Below are positions 20,518 to 30,500 of a stretch of DNA of 64,000 bases, in pieces. Within the stretch, counting starts at the first letter, position 1. Every line of letters starts with the position of its first letter. A model generated the notes under the pieces. That model was not told where the DNA came from. It searched no databases and saw nothing but the letters and a program-made list of their open reading frames with translations. Source of the DNA: Dietzia psychralcaliphila (GTDB taxonomy: Bacteria; Actinomycetota; Actinomycetes; Mycobacteriales; Mycobacteriaceae). The stretch spans positions 248,001-312,000 of the forward strand of contig NZ_CP015453.1 in assembly GCF_003096095.1 (NCBI RefSeq), read 5' to 3'. A program made the position numbers and the translations under genes.

Positions 20518-21591
20518 ATGGACGTCATCGACGATCGCCCCGACGAGGTGGGTCCCGCGGACGCGGTGATCGACGTGGAGGTCCTGCAGGAGGCGCTCCG
20601 CGGGACGGGCTACATCATCGACCGGGAACTCGCGACGGTCGTACACCTGGCGACGGTCCTCGACAGGCCACTGCTGCTAGAGGGGCCGGCCGGTGTGGGC
20701 AAGACCGAGCTGGCCAAGTCGCTCGCCTCCGCGTTCGGTCGGCGGCTGGTCCGGCTGCAGTGCTACGAGGGACTCGACGACGCCCGGGCACTGTACGAGT
20801 GGGACTACGCCAAGCAGTTGCTCCACGTCCAGATGCTCCGGGATCGGATCACGGTGGAACTGCAGGTGCACGAGGATCTCGCCGCCGCCTCTGCCGCGCT
20901 GGCGGAGATGGAGGTGGGGATCCACGGTGAGGACTTCCTGGTCACCCGGCCGCTGCTCGAGGCGATCATGTCCGAGGACCCGGTGGTCCTGCTCATCGAC
21001 GAGATCGACCGGACGGAGGAGTCGCTCGAGGCGATGCTGCTCGAGGTGCTCGCGGAGAAACAGGTGACGATCCCGGAGCTCGGCACCTACCGCGCACGCA
21101 CCACCCCCTGGGTGATCCTCACCTCGAACGACACCCGGGAGCTGTCGAGTGCCCTCAAGCGCCGGTGCCTGCACTTCCACGTGGACTTCCCGGACGCCGC
21201 ACGGGAGACGGAGATCGTCCGATCCCGCGCACCGGAGGTTCCGGAGACCGTGGCGGCCGATGTGGTGGAGAAGGCGCGGCGACTGCGCGAGATGCCGCTG
21301 CGCAAGCCTCCGTCGATCTCCGAGGTGGTGGACGCGGCCCGCGCCGCGTCGGTGTGGGGAGGAGACGGTCCGGAGCTCGGCTGGGTCCTGTCCGCCGCCC
21401 TTCTGAAGTACCGGTCCGACGACGATGTCGCCCGCGGCGTGCTCGGCGGTGGGGGCGCCCCCGGTGAGGAGCCGGCAGGGAACGGGCGGGACATGAGGGC
21501 GGCCGCCGATGCGACCGGGGCGTCGACCTCCGCCGCGTTCGGGGCCGGTCGGGCCCGCAGCGGGGCCGGGCGCGGGACCGGACGGCGATGA
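20518..21591 (+). CDS. MoxR-family AAA+ ATPase
   Basis: A 357-residue AAA+ protein. Walker A is GPAGVGKT (residues 55-62), Walker B is VVLLIDEIDR, sensor 1 is VILTSNDTREL and the arginine-finger region is LKRRCLHFHVDF. MoxR ATPases work with VWA proteins to remodel or load metals into partner enzymes; the next gene encodes such a VWA partner (4-base overlap), and the gene before it is the likely client dehydrogenase. The last 50 residues are a low-complexity Ala/Gly/Arg tail. It is related to the CoxD/MoxR type rather than magnesium chelatase. Confidence 0.88.
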   Translation: MDVIDDRPDEVGPADAVIDVEVLQEALRGTGYIIDRELATVVHLATVLDRPLLLEGPAGVGKTELAKSLASAFGRRLVRLQCYEGLDDARALYEWDYAKQLLHVQMLRDRITVELQVHEDLAAASAALAEMEVGIHGEDFLVTRPLLEAIMSEDPVVLLIDEIDRTEESLEAMLLEVLAEKQVTIPELGTYRARTTPWVILTSNDTRELSSALKRRCLHFHVDFPDAARETEIVRSRAPEVPETVAADVVEKARRLREMPLRKPPSISEVVDAARAASVWGGDGPELGWVLSAALLKYRSDDDVARGVLGGGGAPGEEPAGNGRDMRAAADATGASTSAAFGAGRARSGAGRGTGRR

Positions 21592-23120
21592 CGACCGGGA
21601 CGGCGTCCCGCCTCTCGCCCTCGGACGTCCTCGACATCGCCTCCGTGGCGTTCGGCCGACTCCTCAGGGAGCGCGAGGTGGCGGTCTCCCCGGCCGAGGT
21701 GGTGGAGCTGCGGACGGTGCTCGCGCTGATCGGGACGTCCCGGCCCGAGGCCCTGCGGGCGGCGCTCCGTGCGGTGACGGTCAAGTACCAGCGGGAGAAC
21801 CGGGGATTCGACGCGGTGTTCGACCGCTTCTTCCTGGGCGTGCTGACCACCCGTACCGAGGACGCCGGAGGGGCCCACGGCGGCGCCCCGCAGGTGGGCG
21901 GACTGCCCGACGAACTGGAGCTGGACACGGACGAGTCCTCGCCCTCCACCCCGTCGGACCTGAACCCGGCCGAGATCGGGGATCTGGTCGAGGGAGACGA
22001 GACGAGCCGGCGGAACGAGGACATGCACTACGACGACTCAGACTTCTCGACCGCGACCGGGGAGGAGGACCTCGCGGTCCAGGAGGGGGCGGAGCGGTGG
22101 CAGTCCTCGGTCACCTACGAGATCGAGGTGGACCGCGCGTCATCGGACCATGTCGGCGAGATGGGGTCCTCCGCGATCTCGGTGTCCGGTGAGGAGTCGT
22201 TGGAATGGGCGGACGCGCTCGACGTCCTGCGGACCCTCGACGGCTACGACGCCCGTCAGGTGTATGCGGCGCACGGTGACGACGGCGGAGATCTGAGAGG
22301 CGAGCAGGCGGGGATGTTCGTCGACGCGGTGGTCGCGTTCCTGAAGAGCCTCCCGGAGGACGCCACCGACGGACGTGACGACGACGACGAGGTCCGGGGT
22401 GGCCGGGAGGTGACCGACAGCGCCGACCTCGAACGCGCGTCCCACGAGGTGATGCGCCGCATCCGTGGCGCCCCCCGCCGACGATCGCGACCGTTCGCCG
22501 GCGGACTGCTCGATTCTCGCTCCACGTTGCGTCGGGCGTGGGGGACGGACGGCGAGGCGTTCACCATCATGAACCGGACCCGCGTCCCCGGTCCGCTCAA
22601 GCTGCTGATCCTGGTCGACGTGTCGCTCTCGGTCCGGCCCGTCACCGGCTTCGTCCTGCGGCTGGCCCAGAGCCTGCACCAGAAGGTCAACCGGTGTTCG
22701 GTCGTCGCCTTTGTCGACCGACCCGTCGACGTGACGGACCACCTCCTGTCGTCGTCCGGCGAGAACGCGTTGGCGACCGTCCTGTCCGCACCCGGACTGG
22801 ATCTCGAGGCGAGCAGCGACTACGGCCGGATGTTCGCCGAGCTGCTCGACCGCCACGGCGACCTGATCGACGCCCGGACCTCGGTCCTCATCGTGGGTGA
22901 CGGGCGGAGCAACGGGCTCGATCCGCGGGAGGACCTGGTGGGCCGCATCAGCAGGCGGGCCCACCGGATGGCGTGGATCACCCCGGAGGCCCGGAGGTAC
23001 TGGAACCGGCCCGCGTGCGGACTGAGCGCGTATGCGCGATACCTGGACGGGGTGGTGACCGCGCGCGACCCCGCGGAACTGTCCGAACGGGCAGGTCTGC
23101 TGGGAAGCTCGCTCGCCTGA
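21588..23120 (+). CDS. VWA-domain protein, CoxE-like (partner of MoxR)
   Basis: A 510-residue protein with a C-terminal von Willebrand A domain. The metal-ion site is D344-x-S346-x-S348 in ILVDVSLS, preceded by FTIMNRTRVPGPLKL and followed by VLIVGDGRSNG. The N-terminal 100 residues resemble the CoxE helical region, and an acidic Ser/Glu-rich linker fills about 100-200. CoxE/MoxR pairs mature metalloenzymes such as carbon monoxide dehydrogenase; here the pair lies between two iron alcohol dehydrogenases, so a role in their metal or cofactor loading is inferred. The start ATG overlaps the moxR stop (ATGA). Confidence 0.82.
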   Translation: MTTGTASRLSPSDVLDIASVAFGRLLREREVAVSPAEVVELRTVLALIGTSRPEALRAALRAVTVKYQRENRGFDAVFDRFFLGVLTTRTEDAGGAHGGAPQVGGLPDELELDTDESSPSTPSDLNPAEIGDLVEGDETSRRNEDMHYDDSDFSTATGEEDLAVQEGAERWQSSVTYEIEVDRASSDHVGEMGSSAISVSGEESLEWADALDVLRTLDGYDARQVYAAHGDDGGDLRGEQAGMFVDAVVAFLKSLPEDATDGRDDDDEVRGGREVTDSADLERASHEVMRRIRGAPRRRSRPFAGGLLDSRSTLRRAWGTDGEAFTIMNRTRVPGPLKLLILVDVSLSVRPVTGFVLRLAQSLHQKVNRCSVVAFVDRPVDVTDHLLSSSGENALATVLSAPGLDLEASSDYGRMFAELLDRHGDLIDARTSVLIVGDGRSNGLDPREDLVGRISRRAHRMAWITPEARRYWNRPACGLSAYARYLDGVVTARDPAELSERAGLLGSSLA

Positions 23121-23145
23121 GATGCCCCGGGCCTATCGTGAGGTC

Positions 23146-24309
23146 ATGTCGTCGGAAGGCCGGGTGGCGAAGTTCCACGCGCCGGAGATCCTCTTCGGCT
23201 TCGGAGCCCTGCCCGAGGCCGCGACCGCCGCCATGGGGCTGGGCGCACGTCGCCCCCTCGTCGTCACCGATCCGTGGCTCGAACTCACCCCGTGGCCGGG
23301 CACGGTCGTCGAGGGACTGAGGGCACAGGGTGCCGAGCCGGTCGTGTGGTCCGACGTCCGCCCCAACCCGCGCGCGTCCCAGATCCTCGAGGGCGCGCAG
23401 ACCTATCACTCCTCGGGGTGCGACGTGATCGTGGCGGTGGGCGGCGGCTCGGTGATCGACGCCGCCAAGGGGGTCGCGCTCGTCGTCTCCAACGGCGGGC
23501 ACGTCCTCGAGTACGAGGGGGTCGACCGTGTCCGGCTGCCGCTGCCCCCGGTGGTGGCCGTGCCGACGACAGCGGGCAGTGGGGCCGACGTCTCGCAGTT
23601 CTGCGTGGTCAACGACTCGGACCGCCGGACCAAGGTGACCATCGTGAGTCGGTCGCTGGTGCCGGACGTGACGGTCATCGACCCGAGTACCCATGCGACC
23701 GTCCCCGAGGACGTGGGGGCGGCGACCGCGATCGACGTGCTCTCGCACGGGGTGGAGGCGTACTTCTCGCGCGCGGCGGGCCCGCTGACGGACTCCCACG
23801 CCCTGCGGTCCGTGGAGCTGTGCGCGCGGTCGCTCGACAGGCTCGCGGCCGGCGAGAGGCTCAGTCACGTGCAGCTGGAGGACATGGCGCTGGCGTCGCT
23901 CGAGGCGGGGATGGCGTTCAGCAACGCCGTGCTGGGGGCGGTCCACGCGATGAGCCACCCGGTGGGCGGGCGGTACGACTCGTCCCACGGCCAGATCAAC
24001 GGGGTCCTGCTGTCCCATGTCGTCCGACACAACGGGGTGGTGATGCCTCCGGACCGCATGGCCGGCCTGGCGCGCGCGGCCGGCGTCACCGTCGGTTCCC
24101 GGGGCGGCCAGGTGACGGACCGGGTCGCGGACCGCTTCCGGGACCTCTCCGCGTCGGTCGGGATCCCGTCGGGACTCACGCTCCTGGGAGTCCGGGGCGA
24201 GGACATCCCCACGTTGGCCGCGCACGCGCTCGACGATCTCTGCATGGCCACGAATCCGCGTCCCGTCACCCTCGAGGACGTCGAACGACTCTATCGGGAG
24301 GCGTCATGA
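23146..24309 (+). CDS. Iron-containing alcohol dehydrogenase (1,3-propanediol dehydrogenase-like)
   Basis: A 387-residue Fe-type alcohol dehydrogenase. The nucleotide loop is AVGGGSVIDAAKG; VAVPTTAGSGADVSQF is conserved. Metal ligands are in DVLSHGVEAYFS and VHAMSHPVGGRYDSSHG. It is shorter than the mno product at 19125 and belongs to the ordinary group III branch. I prefer ATG 23146 (MSSEGRVAKFHAPEI); an ATG at 23122, one base after the VWA stop, would add 8 residues. Its stop overlaps the sensor kinase start (ATGA). The substrate may be a diol or aldehyde linked to the same pathway. Confidence 0.85.
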   Translation: MSSEGRVAKFHAPEILFGFGALPEAATAAMGLGARRPLVVTDPWLELTPWPGTVVEGLRAQGAEPVVWSDVRPNPRASQILEGAQTYHSSGCDVIVAVGGGSVIDAAKGVALVVSNGGHVLEYEGVDRVRLPLPPVVAVPTTAGSGADVSQFCVVNDSDRRTKVTIVSRSLVPDVTVIDPSTHATVPEDVGAATAIDVLSHGVEAYFSRAAGPLTDSHALRSVELCARSLDRLAAGERLSHVQLEDMALASLEAGMAFSNAVLGAVHAMSHPVGGRYDSSHGQINGVLLSHVVRHNGVVMPPDRMAGLARAAGVTVGSRGGQVTDRVADRFRDLSASVGIPSGLTLLGVRGEDIPTLAAHALDDLCMATNPRPVTLEDVERLYREAS

Positions 24310-25673
24310 CCGAGGGGCCCACGGACCTGGACTCCCTCCTCGGCCTGCGGTCGGTCAAGAGGAGTTTCTTCGACCAGTACCGTGCGGCCGAATCGCGGCT
24401 GCGACGTTCCATGCACGCACTCGATCGCGTCTCCGGGGCGCTGGTGCGGACCGCCGAGGGGCCCGAGGAGTTGATGCTGTCCGTCCTCAGGGTCGCGTAC
24501 GACCAGCTCGACGCCCAGTGGGCGCTGGTGGCCCTCCGGGACGGTCAGCTCCCGTCCGTCGAACCACGGCACGTCCTCGTGGACCCCGAGGGGCGCTTCG
24601 TGGCGTTCGAGGGGCGGGATCTCGCGCCGGTGCCGGACGGTCTGCCCAAGGGTGTGGTCAACGTCCTGCTCGCGGTGCTCCGGGGCGGCCGCTCCGCCGA
24701 GGTGGCCGAGGCCGGCGGCCCCGACGCGGTGACCGTGCCGCTGATCCTGCACGGCGGGGTGATCGGCGGGCTGGCGTCGTGGCGCCACCCCGGGAGACCG
24801 GCCGATGACATCGACACCGTGGTCCTGCGGATCCTCGCCGCGCAGGCGGCCGTGGCCCTGCACAACTCCGTCCTGTTCCGGGACAAGGAGACGCTGCTCG
24901 CGCGGGCGGAGGAAGCGTACGAGGAGGCCCGGGGGCACGTGGTGGAGCTGTCCCGGCGGAACTCCGAACTCGAGATCGCCCACCGGGAGCTCGACGCCGC
25001 GCATCGCCAGCGGATCCTCGACGTGGAACGGTCGCGGATGGCCCGGGAACTCCACGACAGCGTGTCCCAGCTCGTCCTCGGCGCGGGGATGCATCTCCAA
25101 CTCGGCCTCGACGCGGTGGGACGGGCCGAGCAGCAGCGGCCGCTGCTCGAGAAGGCGGTGCATCTGACCGACCAGGCCGTCGAACAGTTGCGGTCAGTGA
25201 TCTACGCCCTCCGCACGATCGACGACGGTGACGGGAGCCTGAGTCGGCTGATCGAGGATCTCTGTCGTCTCCACGTCCCGTCGAGCATGTCCACCGAGGT
25301 CAGGGTCCTCGGCAGCGAGTTCCCCACGACCCACGAGATCGAGCACGAGTTGCTCCGGATCGCCGGTGAGGCGCTCGCGAACGCCGCGAGACACTCGCGG
25401 GGGGACGGCGTGGTGGTGACCCTGGACTTCAGTGACGAGGCCGTGGGCCTGACCGTGGAGGACGACGGCGAGGGCCGGCCGGAGGACCTGCGCTACCTGC
25501 TCGAGGCCGCCCGGACCGGGTCCCCCGACGAGCGCCACGGGCTGGTCAACATGAGGGAGAGGGCGGAACTGGTGGGGGGCGTGATGAGCATCGCGGAGTC
25601 CGAGCTGGGCGGGGTGGCGATCACGGTGGTGGCGCCCCGCGTCGACGGTGCGGACCGGCGGCCGGTCCGATGA
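24306..25673 (+). CDS. GAF-containing sensor histidine kinase (HisKA_3 type)
   Basis: A 455-residue cytoplasmic kinase without membrane segments. A GAF-like region covers about 55-190, then a coiled coil about 195-240. The phosphoacceptor is H250 in RMARELHDSVSQ, the NarL-partner class. The ATP domain has EALANAARHS (N box), VEDDGEG and GLVNMRERAELVGG. It overlaps by 4 bases both the dehydrogenase before it and the response regulator after it, so all are made together. It probably senses a soluble metabolite or redox state of alcohol oxidation. Confidence 0.9.
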   Translation: MTEGPTDLDSLLGLRSVKRSFFDQYRAAESRLRRSMHALDRVSGALVRTAEGPEELMLSVLRVAYDQLDAQWALVALRDGQLPSVEPRHVLVDPEGRFVAFEGRDLAPVPDGLPKGVVNVLLAVLRGGRSAEVAEAGGPDAVTVPLILHGGVIGGLASWRHPGRPADDIDTVVLRILAAQAAVALHNSVLFRDKETLLARAEEAYEEARGHVVELSRRNSELEIAHRELDAAHRQRILDVERSRMARELHDSVSQLVLGAGMHLQLGLDAVGRAEQQRPLLEKAVHLTDQAVEQLRSVIYALRTIDDGDGSLSRLIEDLCRLHVPSSMSTEVRVLGSEFPTTHEIEHELLRIAGEALANAARHSRGDGVVVTLDFSDEAVGLTVEDDGEGRPEDLRYLLEAARTGSPDERHGLVNMRERAELVGGVMSIAESELGGVAITVVAPRVDGADRRPVR

Positions 25674-26341
25674 CCCCGTCGGCAGCCGGCCCCATGACCC
25701 CACCGGCGACGATCCGCACCGTCCTGGTGGACGATCACGCGGTCCTCCGCGAAGGGCTGCGGCTGATGCTGCAGCGGGAACCCGATATCGAGGTGGTCGG
25801 GGAGGCGTCAACCGCGGACTCGGCGCTGGAGGTCATCAGCTCGACCCGCCCGGACGTCGCGGTGATCGACCTCAAACTCGGGAGCGGCTCCGAACTCGAC
25901 GGACTGCGGGTCTGTGCAGCGGTCCGGGACCTGTTCCCCGACGTCGCCCCGCTGGTGCTCACCACCTTCCTCGACAAGGCGATAGTCGTGCGTGCGGTCC
26001 GGGCCGGAGCACGTGGGTACGTGGTCAAGAACGTGGATGTCACCGAGCTGGTGACCGCCGTCCGGTCGGTGTCGTCGGGGCAGAGCGCCTTCGACACCCG
26101 GACCGCGTCGATGGTGCTCGACGCTCTCAAGGGCGGGGGCTCGGCGTCCGAGGCCCTGTCGGCCCGGGAGATCGAGGTCCTGACGCTGCTGGCGGAGGGG
26201 ATGTCGAACAAGGAGATCGGTCAGGCCCTGTTCATCTCGGCCACCACCGCCAAGTTCCACATCAGCAACATACTGCGCAAACTCAAGGTCTCCCGGCGTG
26301 CCGAGGCGGTGTACGTGGCCAGTCGGCAGGGGTTGCTCTGA
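25670..26341 (+). CDS. NarL/LuxR-family response regulator
   Basis: A 223-residue regulator. The receiver has the acidic pair D21-D22 and phosphoacceptor D67 (VIDLK), with the switch residues in VLTTF and VVKN. The LuxR-type helix-turn-helix is LSAREIEVLTLLAEGMSNKEIGQALFIS followed by KFHISNILRKLKV. Its start overlaps the kinase stop (ATGA), so the pair is cognate. Likely targets are the dehydrogenase promoters of this island. A strong hairpin terminator follows. Confidence 0.93.
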   Translation: MTPSAAGPMTPPATIRTVLVDDHAVLREGLRLMLQREPDIEVVGEASTADSALEVISSTRPDVAVIDLKLGSGSELDGLRVCAAVRDLFPDVAPLVLTTFLDKAIVVRAVRAGARGYVVKNVDVTELVTAVRSVSSGQSAFDTRTASMVLDALKGGGSASEALSAREIEVLTLLAEGMSNKEIGQALFISATTAKFHISNILRKLKVSRRAEAVYVASRQGLL

Positions 26342-26380
26342 CCGCCGCCGCCACCGCCACCGACCGTGCGGCCCGACGAG

Positions 26381-26430
26381 AAGAGCGTTCCGCACACCCT
26401 CTTCTCGGCAATCGTGTGCGGAACGCTCTT
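26381..26430. terminator. Bidirectional terminator, 17-bp stem
   Basis: AAGAGCGTTCCGCACAC pairs perfectly with 26414-26430, loop 16 bases. It separates the convergent response regulator and methyltransferase genes. Confidence 0.9.
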
Positions 26431-26461
26431 GGCGATGGGCCGATGGGGCGGGGCCGGCGGG

Positions 26462-27295
26462 TCATTTGTCCACCACGAGCCACCCTCCGTGGTGCTGGTC
26501 GACCCGGGTCCGCACCCCGCGGGGCCAACTGTGACCCAGCATCTCTATCCGCGTGGCGAGTGCCGTCAGTGTGGGGATGTCGAAGGTCCGGACATGCCCG
26601 TACTGTGCCACCGCCACCGCCTCGAAGGGGACGGCGATCACCAGGCGGCGTCGCGCCAGACGGAGGGCTTCGCGGACCACGTCCCAGCCGGCGTCCTCGT
26701 CGAGGTGCTCGAGGACGTGGACGAGGTAGACGGTGTCCGCGGTGTCCGTCGCCAAGGGGGTCGTCCGCGCGTCGAGACAGACGGGGGTCGGCAGGATGTC
26801 ACCGGCCGGTGCGCAGGTCCGGAGCAGCCTGAGGACGGTGGGATCCAGATCTGCCGCGATGGTCCCGGCCCCCTCCCGTGAGAGCCGCAGGGACAGGAAC
26901 CCGAAGCAACACCCGATCTCCAGCGCCGAGTCGCCGACCAACTCCGCCACCGCCCGGTCGTGGACCGGGGAGAACGGACAGTGGCCGTTTGTCAGTGCTG
27001 CGATCGAGGACCGGTAGTAGTCGGACCAGCACTCCTGCCAGCTCCCGTCCCGGGAGGTCACGAGCGCGGTCACGGCCCGGTGGAACTCGTCCACGGTGTG
27101 GAGGACCCCGGTGTCGAGCAGGTCGCGGGACATGGCCGGGATCACCGCCTCGCTCACCTCGTCGTGGCTGAGGTCGTGCCCGATCCGTACCCGATGGGCG
27201 TCGGCCACGACGGTGAACGCCCCGAAGCGTCGGCCCGGTCCGCCCCGGATCGCGGAAATCTCTCGGGTCGCCCCGGGTCTCGCGGTGGTCTCCAT
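26462..27295 (-). CDS. SAM-dependent methyltransferase, probable mycofactocin oligosaccharide methyltransferase (MftM-like)
   Basis: A 277-residue class I methyltransferase. The SAM loop is LEIGCCFGF (125-133), the acidic post-I residue is in AADLD, and the motif IV region is [14 protein letters not shown]. In mycobacteria the methyltransferase that caps the glucose chain of mycofactocin (MftM) lies next to the same set of genes found here (NDMA-type dehydrogenase, MoxR, VWA, Fe-ADH, two-component system). Assignment rests on that context and the general fold; I cannot check residue-level homology. ATG 27295 is chosen; an upstream in-frame extension is non-conserved in character. Confidence 0.65.
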   Translation of the reverse strand: METTARPGATREISAIRGGPGRRFGAFTVVADAHRVRIGHDLSHDEVSEAVIPAMSRDLLDTGVLHTVDEFHRAVTALVTSRDGSWQECWSDYYRSSIAALTNGHCPFSPVHDRAVAELVGDSALEIGCCFGFLSLRLSREGAGTIAADLDPTVLRLLRTCAPAGDILPTPVCLDARTTPLATDTADTVYLVHVLEHLDEDAGWDVVREALRLARRRLVIAVPFEAVAVAQYGHVRTFDIPTLTALATRIEMLGHSWPRGVRTRVDQHHGGWLVVDK

Positions 27296-27423
27296 GGGGG
27301 CTGACGGTAGGGCGGTCGGGACGTCCGCGGCGAGGGGATGCGGTGGATTCCGGCAGGTCGAACGGGTGGGGGCCTGTCCGGTCGGGCAGTGCCCGCACGG
27401 AGTCGGACGGAATCGTCCGTCGT

Positions 27424-27433
27424 GCAACGTTGC
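27424..27433. promoter_or_regulatory. Palindrome upstream of aldehyde dehydrogenase
   Basis: GCAACGTTGC, a perfect 10-bp palindrome with a further GCAA copy at 27435-27438, about 80 bases upstream of the ATG. It could be an operator for the aldehyde dehydrogenase gene. Confidence 0.3.
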
Positions 27434-27451
27434 TGCAACCCTGCCGCAATT

Positions 27452-27467
27452 AGTGTCCTACATCACA
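27452..27467. promoter_or_regulatory. Weak CRP/GlxR-like site
   Basis: AGTGTCCTACATCACA keeps the GTG-N8-CAC core of CRP sites with two mismatches in the left half. It is 43 bases upstream of the aldehyde dehydrogenase ATG. Confidence 0.3.
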
Positions 27468-27509
27468 GCGACGACCACGGGGGTCGCGCGGAGGAGAAGG
27501 AGGGGCACG

Positions 27510-29033
<1,524 letters not shown>

Positions 29034-29107
29034 GCCGGACCGGGCGACGACAGGGTTGACTGGCCGACGAGTCGAATGGCCGCGGAAATGACCGACAGCA
29101 GGGAGGG

Positions 29108-29707
29108 ATGACGATGGACGACGTGTGCGGGCTGCCCTCGGGCGGGAACGTGCCCATCGCGGCGCGGGCTGTGCCGCCGGAGGGTGCACCGCCCGGTCTC
29201 CCGCCGCGCGTCGTGGTCACCGAACCGGCTGCCGAGTTGATCCGTGAACTCGTCGGCCGACACGGACCGGTGATGTTCCACCAGTCGGGCGGGTGCTGCG
29301 ACGGTTCGGCGCCCATGTGTTACCCCGACGGGGAGTTCCGGGTCGGTCAGCGCGACATCCTGGTGGGAGAGGTGGATCTCGCTCTGGGCGATCGTGCCGG
29401 CGGCGATCGTGCCGACGGCGATCGGGTCGGCGACGGCCCCGGCGCCCCACCGGGCGACGACGACGAGGAGCTCTCGTCCTCCTCGTCGTCGTCGCCCCGG
29501 TTTCGCGTGTGGATCTCGGGCTCACAGTTCGAGACCTGGAAGCACACGCAGTTGGTGTTGGACGCGGTCCCGGGCCGGGGCTCGGGGTTCAGTCTCGAGA
29601 ACCCGACCGGCCGTCGGTTCCTGTCCCGGGCCCGGATGTTCGACGCGCAGGAGCAGGAGGCGTTGGCGGCGTTCCCGCCGCGCACGGGCGCGGACCTGGA
29701 CGTCTAG
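29108..29707 (+). CDS. DUF779 family protein with low-complexity insertion
   Basis: A 199-residue DUF779 protein. The conserved parts are VMFHQSGGCCDGSAPMCYP, FRVGQRDILVG, and the C-terminal QFETWKHTQLVLDAVPGRGSGFSLE. Function is unknown; Cys in GGCCDGSAPMC may bind a metal. Genes of this family follow aldehyde dehydrogenases, as here (74-base gap). About 40 residues of Asp/Gly repeats (GDRAGGDRADGDR) and a DDDEE/SSSSSSS run are inserted in the middle of an otherwise short protein. The DNA of that insertion can form a perfect 18-bp hairpin. A second ATG lies at 29114. Confidence 0.85.
   Translation: MTMDDVCGLPSGGNVPIAARAVPPEGAPPGLPPRVVVTEPAAELIRELVGRHGPVMFHQSGGCCDGSAPMCYPDGEFRVGQRDILVGEVDLALGDRAGGDRADGDRVGDGPGAPPGDDDEELSSSSSSSPRFRVWISGSQFETWKHTQLVLDAVPGRGSGFSLENPTGRRFLSRARMFDAQEQEALAAFPPRTGADLDV
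29452..29497. repeat. 18-bp perfect inverted repeat inside the DUF779 gene
   Basis: Arms 29452-29469 and 29480-29497 are exact complements, with a 10-base loop. They encode the acidic DDDEE and Ser-rich runs of the insertion. Confidence 0.9.
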
Positions 29708-29768
29708 GTACGTTCACGCAGTTCACGATTCACGCAGTTGAGACGGGGTCCGGCGGTAGCATCGGAAC

Positions 29769-30413
29769 ATGGATACCGACCGTCCGGCAGCCGCTGACCC
29801 CCTCGACTCCGAGGTCGAGTTCCTCACGCCCGAGTTGCGATCGGATCTGCTCGAGAGGTGGAACGAACCGCAGCGCCGCTACCACAACGAGACGCATCTG
29901 CGCGCGGTGCTCCGTGCGGTGGACGCGCTGGAGGCGGACGGTGAGGCGTTCGACGGGACCGCGGTCCGGCTGGCCGCCTGGTTCCACACCGCGGTGTTCG
30001 ACCCGACGGAATCGGAGAACAACGACAAGTCGGCGGCGTTCACCGAGAAGGCGCTCGACCCGGCCGCCCCTGTCGACGAGGTGGCGCGACTGGTGCGGCT
30101 GATGGGCGGGCACCGGGTCGAGGCCGGGGACCTCAACGGTGCGGTCCTCTCGGACGCCGACCTCGCGGTCCTGGGGTCGGACCCGGAAACCTACGACACC
30201 TATACACATGACGTCCGCCACGAGTTCGCGCACGTGCCGGGCGAGCGGTTCGTGGCCGGGCGGATCGCCTCCCTGGAGGGGCTGCTCGAGCGGAAGTCGG
30301 TATTCCGGACCAGGGCCGGGCGCGACGCGTGGGAGAAGCAGGCGCACGCCAACCTCAACCGCGAACTGGGGCTGCTCAGGGCCGGCATCGCCGAGGGGGA
30401 GGACGCCGGCTGA
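29769..30413 (+). CDS. HD-domain metal-dependent hydrolase
   Basis: A 214-residue HD-superfamily protein. Metal-site residues are visible in RYHNETHL, LAAWFHTAVFDP and LSDADLAVLG, the pattern of the small predicted phosphohydrolases related to yeast Ygk1. Substrate is unknown, perhaps nucleotides. A TAGCAT hexamer (29757-29762) lies 6 bases before the ATG, so the mRNA may be leaderless. Confidence 0.8.
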   Translation: MDTDRPAAADPLDSEVEFLTPELRSDLLERWNEPQRRYHNETHLRAVLRAVDALEADGEAFDGTAVRLAAWFHTAVFDPTESENNDKSAAFTEKALDPAAPVDEVARLVRLMGGHRVEAGDLNGAVLSDADLAVLGSDPETYDTYTHDVRHEFAHVPGERFVAGRIASLEGLLERKSVFRTRAGRDAWEKQAHANLNRELGLLRAGIAEGEDAG

Positions 30414-30480
30414 CCGGATACGGCTAGCGGATACCTCTGTCTGCATACCGGCTGGATGGATACCTGTCGGTTGGATACCG
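30409..30480. repeat. Degenerate tandem repeats ending GGATAC
   Basis: About five units of 13-15 bases ending in GGATAC or GCATAC follow the HD-protein stop. They fill the gap to the convergent gene at 30501. Confidence 0.6.
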
Positions 30481-30500
30481 GCCGGTCAGGCGACGGGCGA

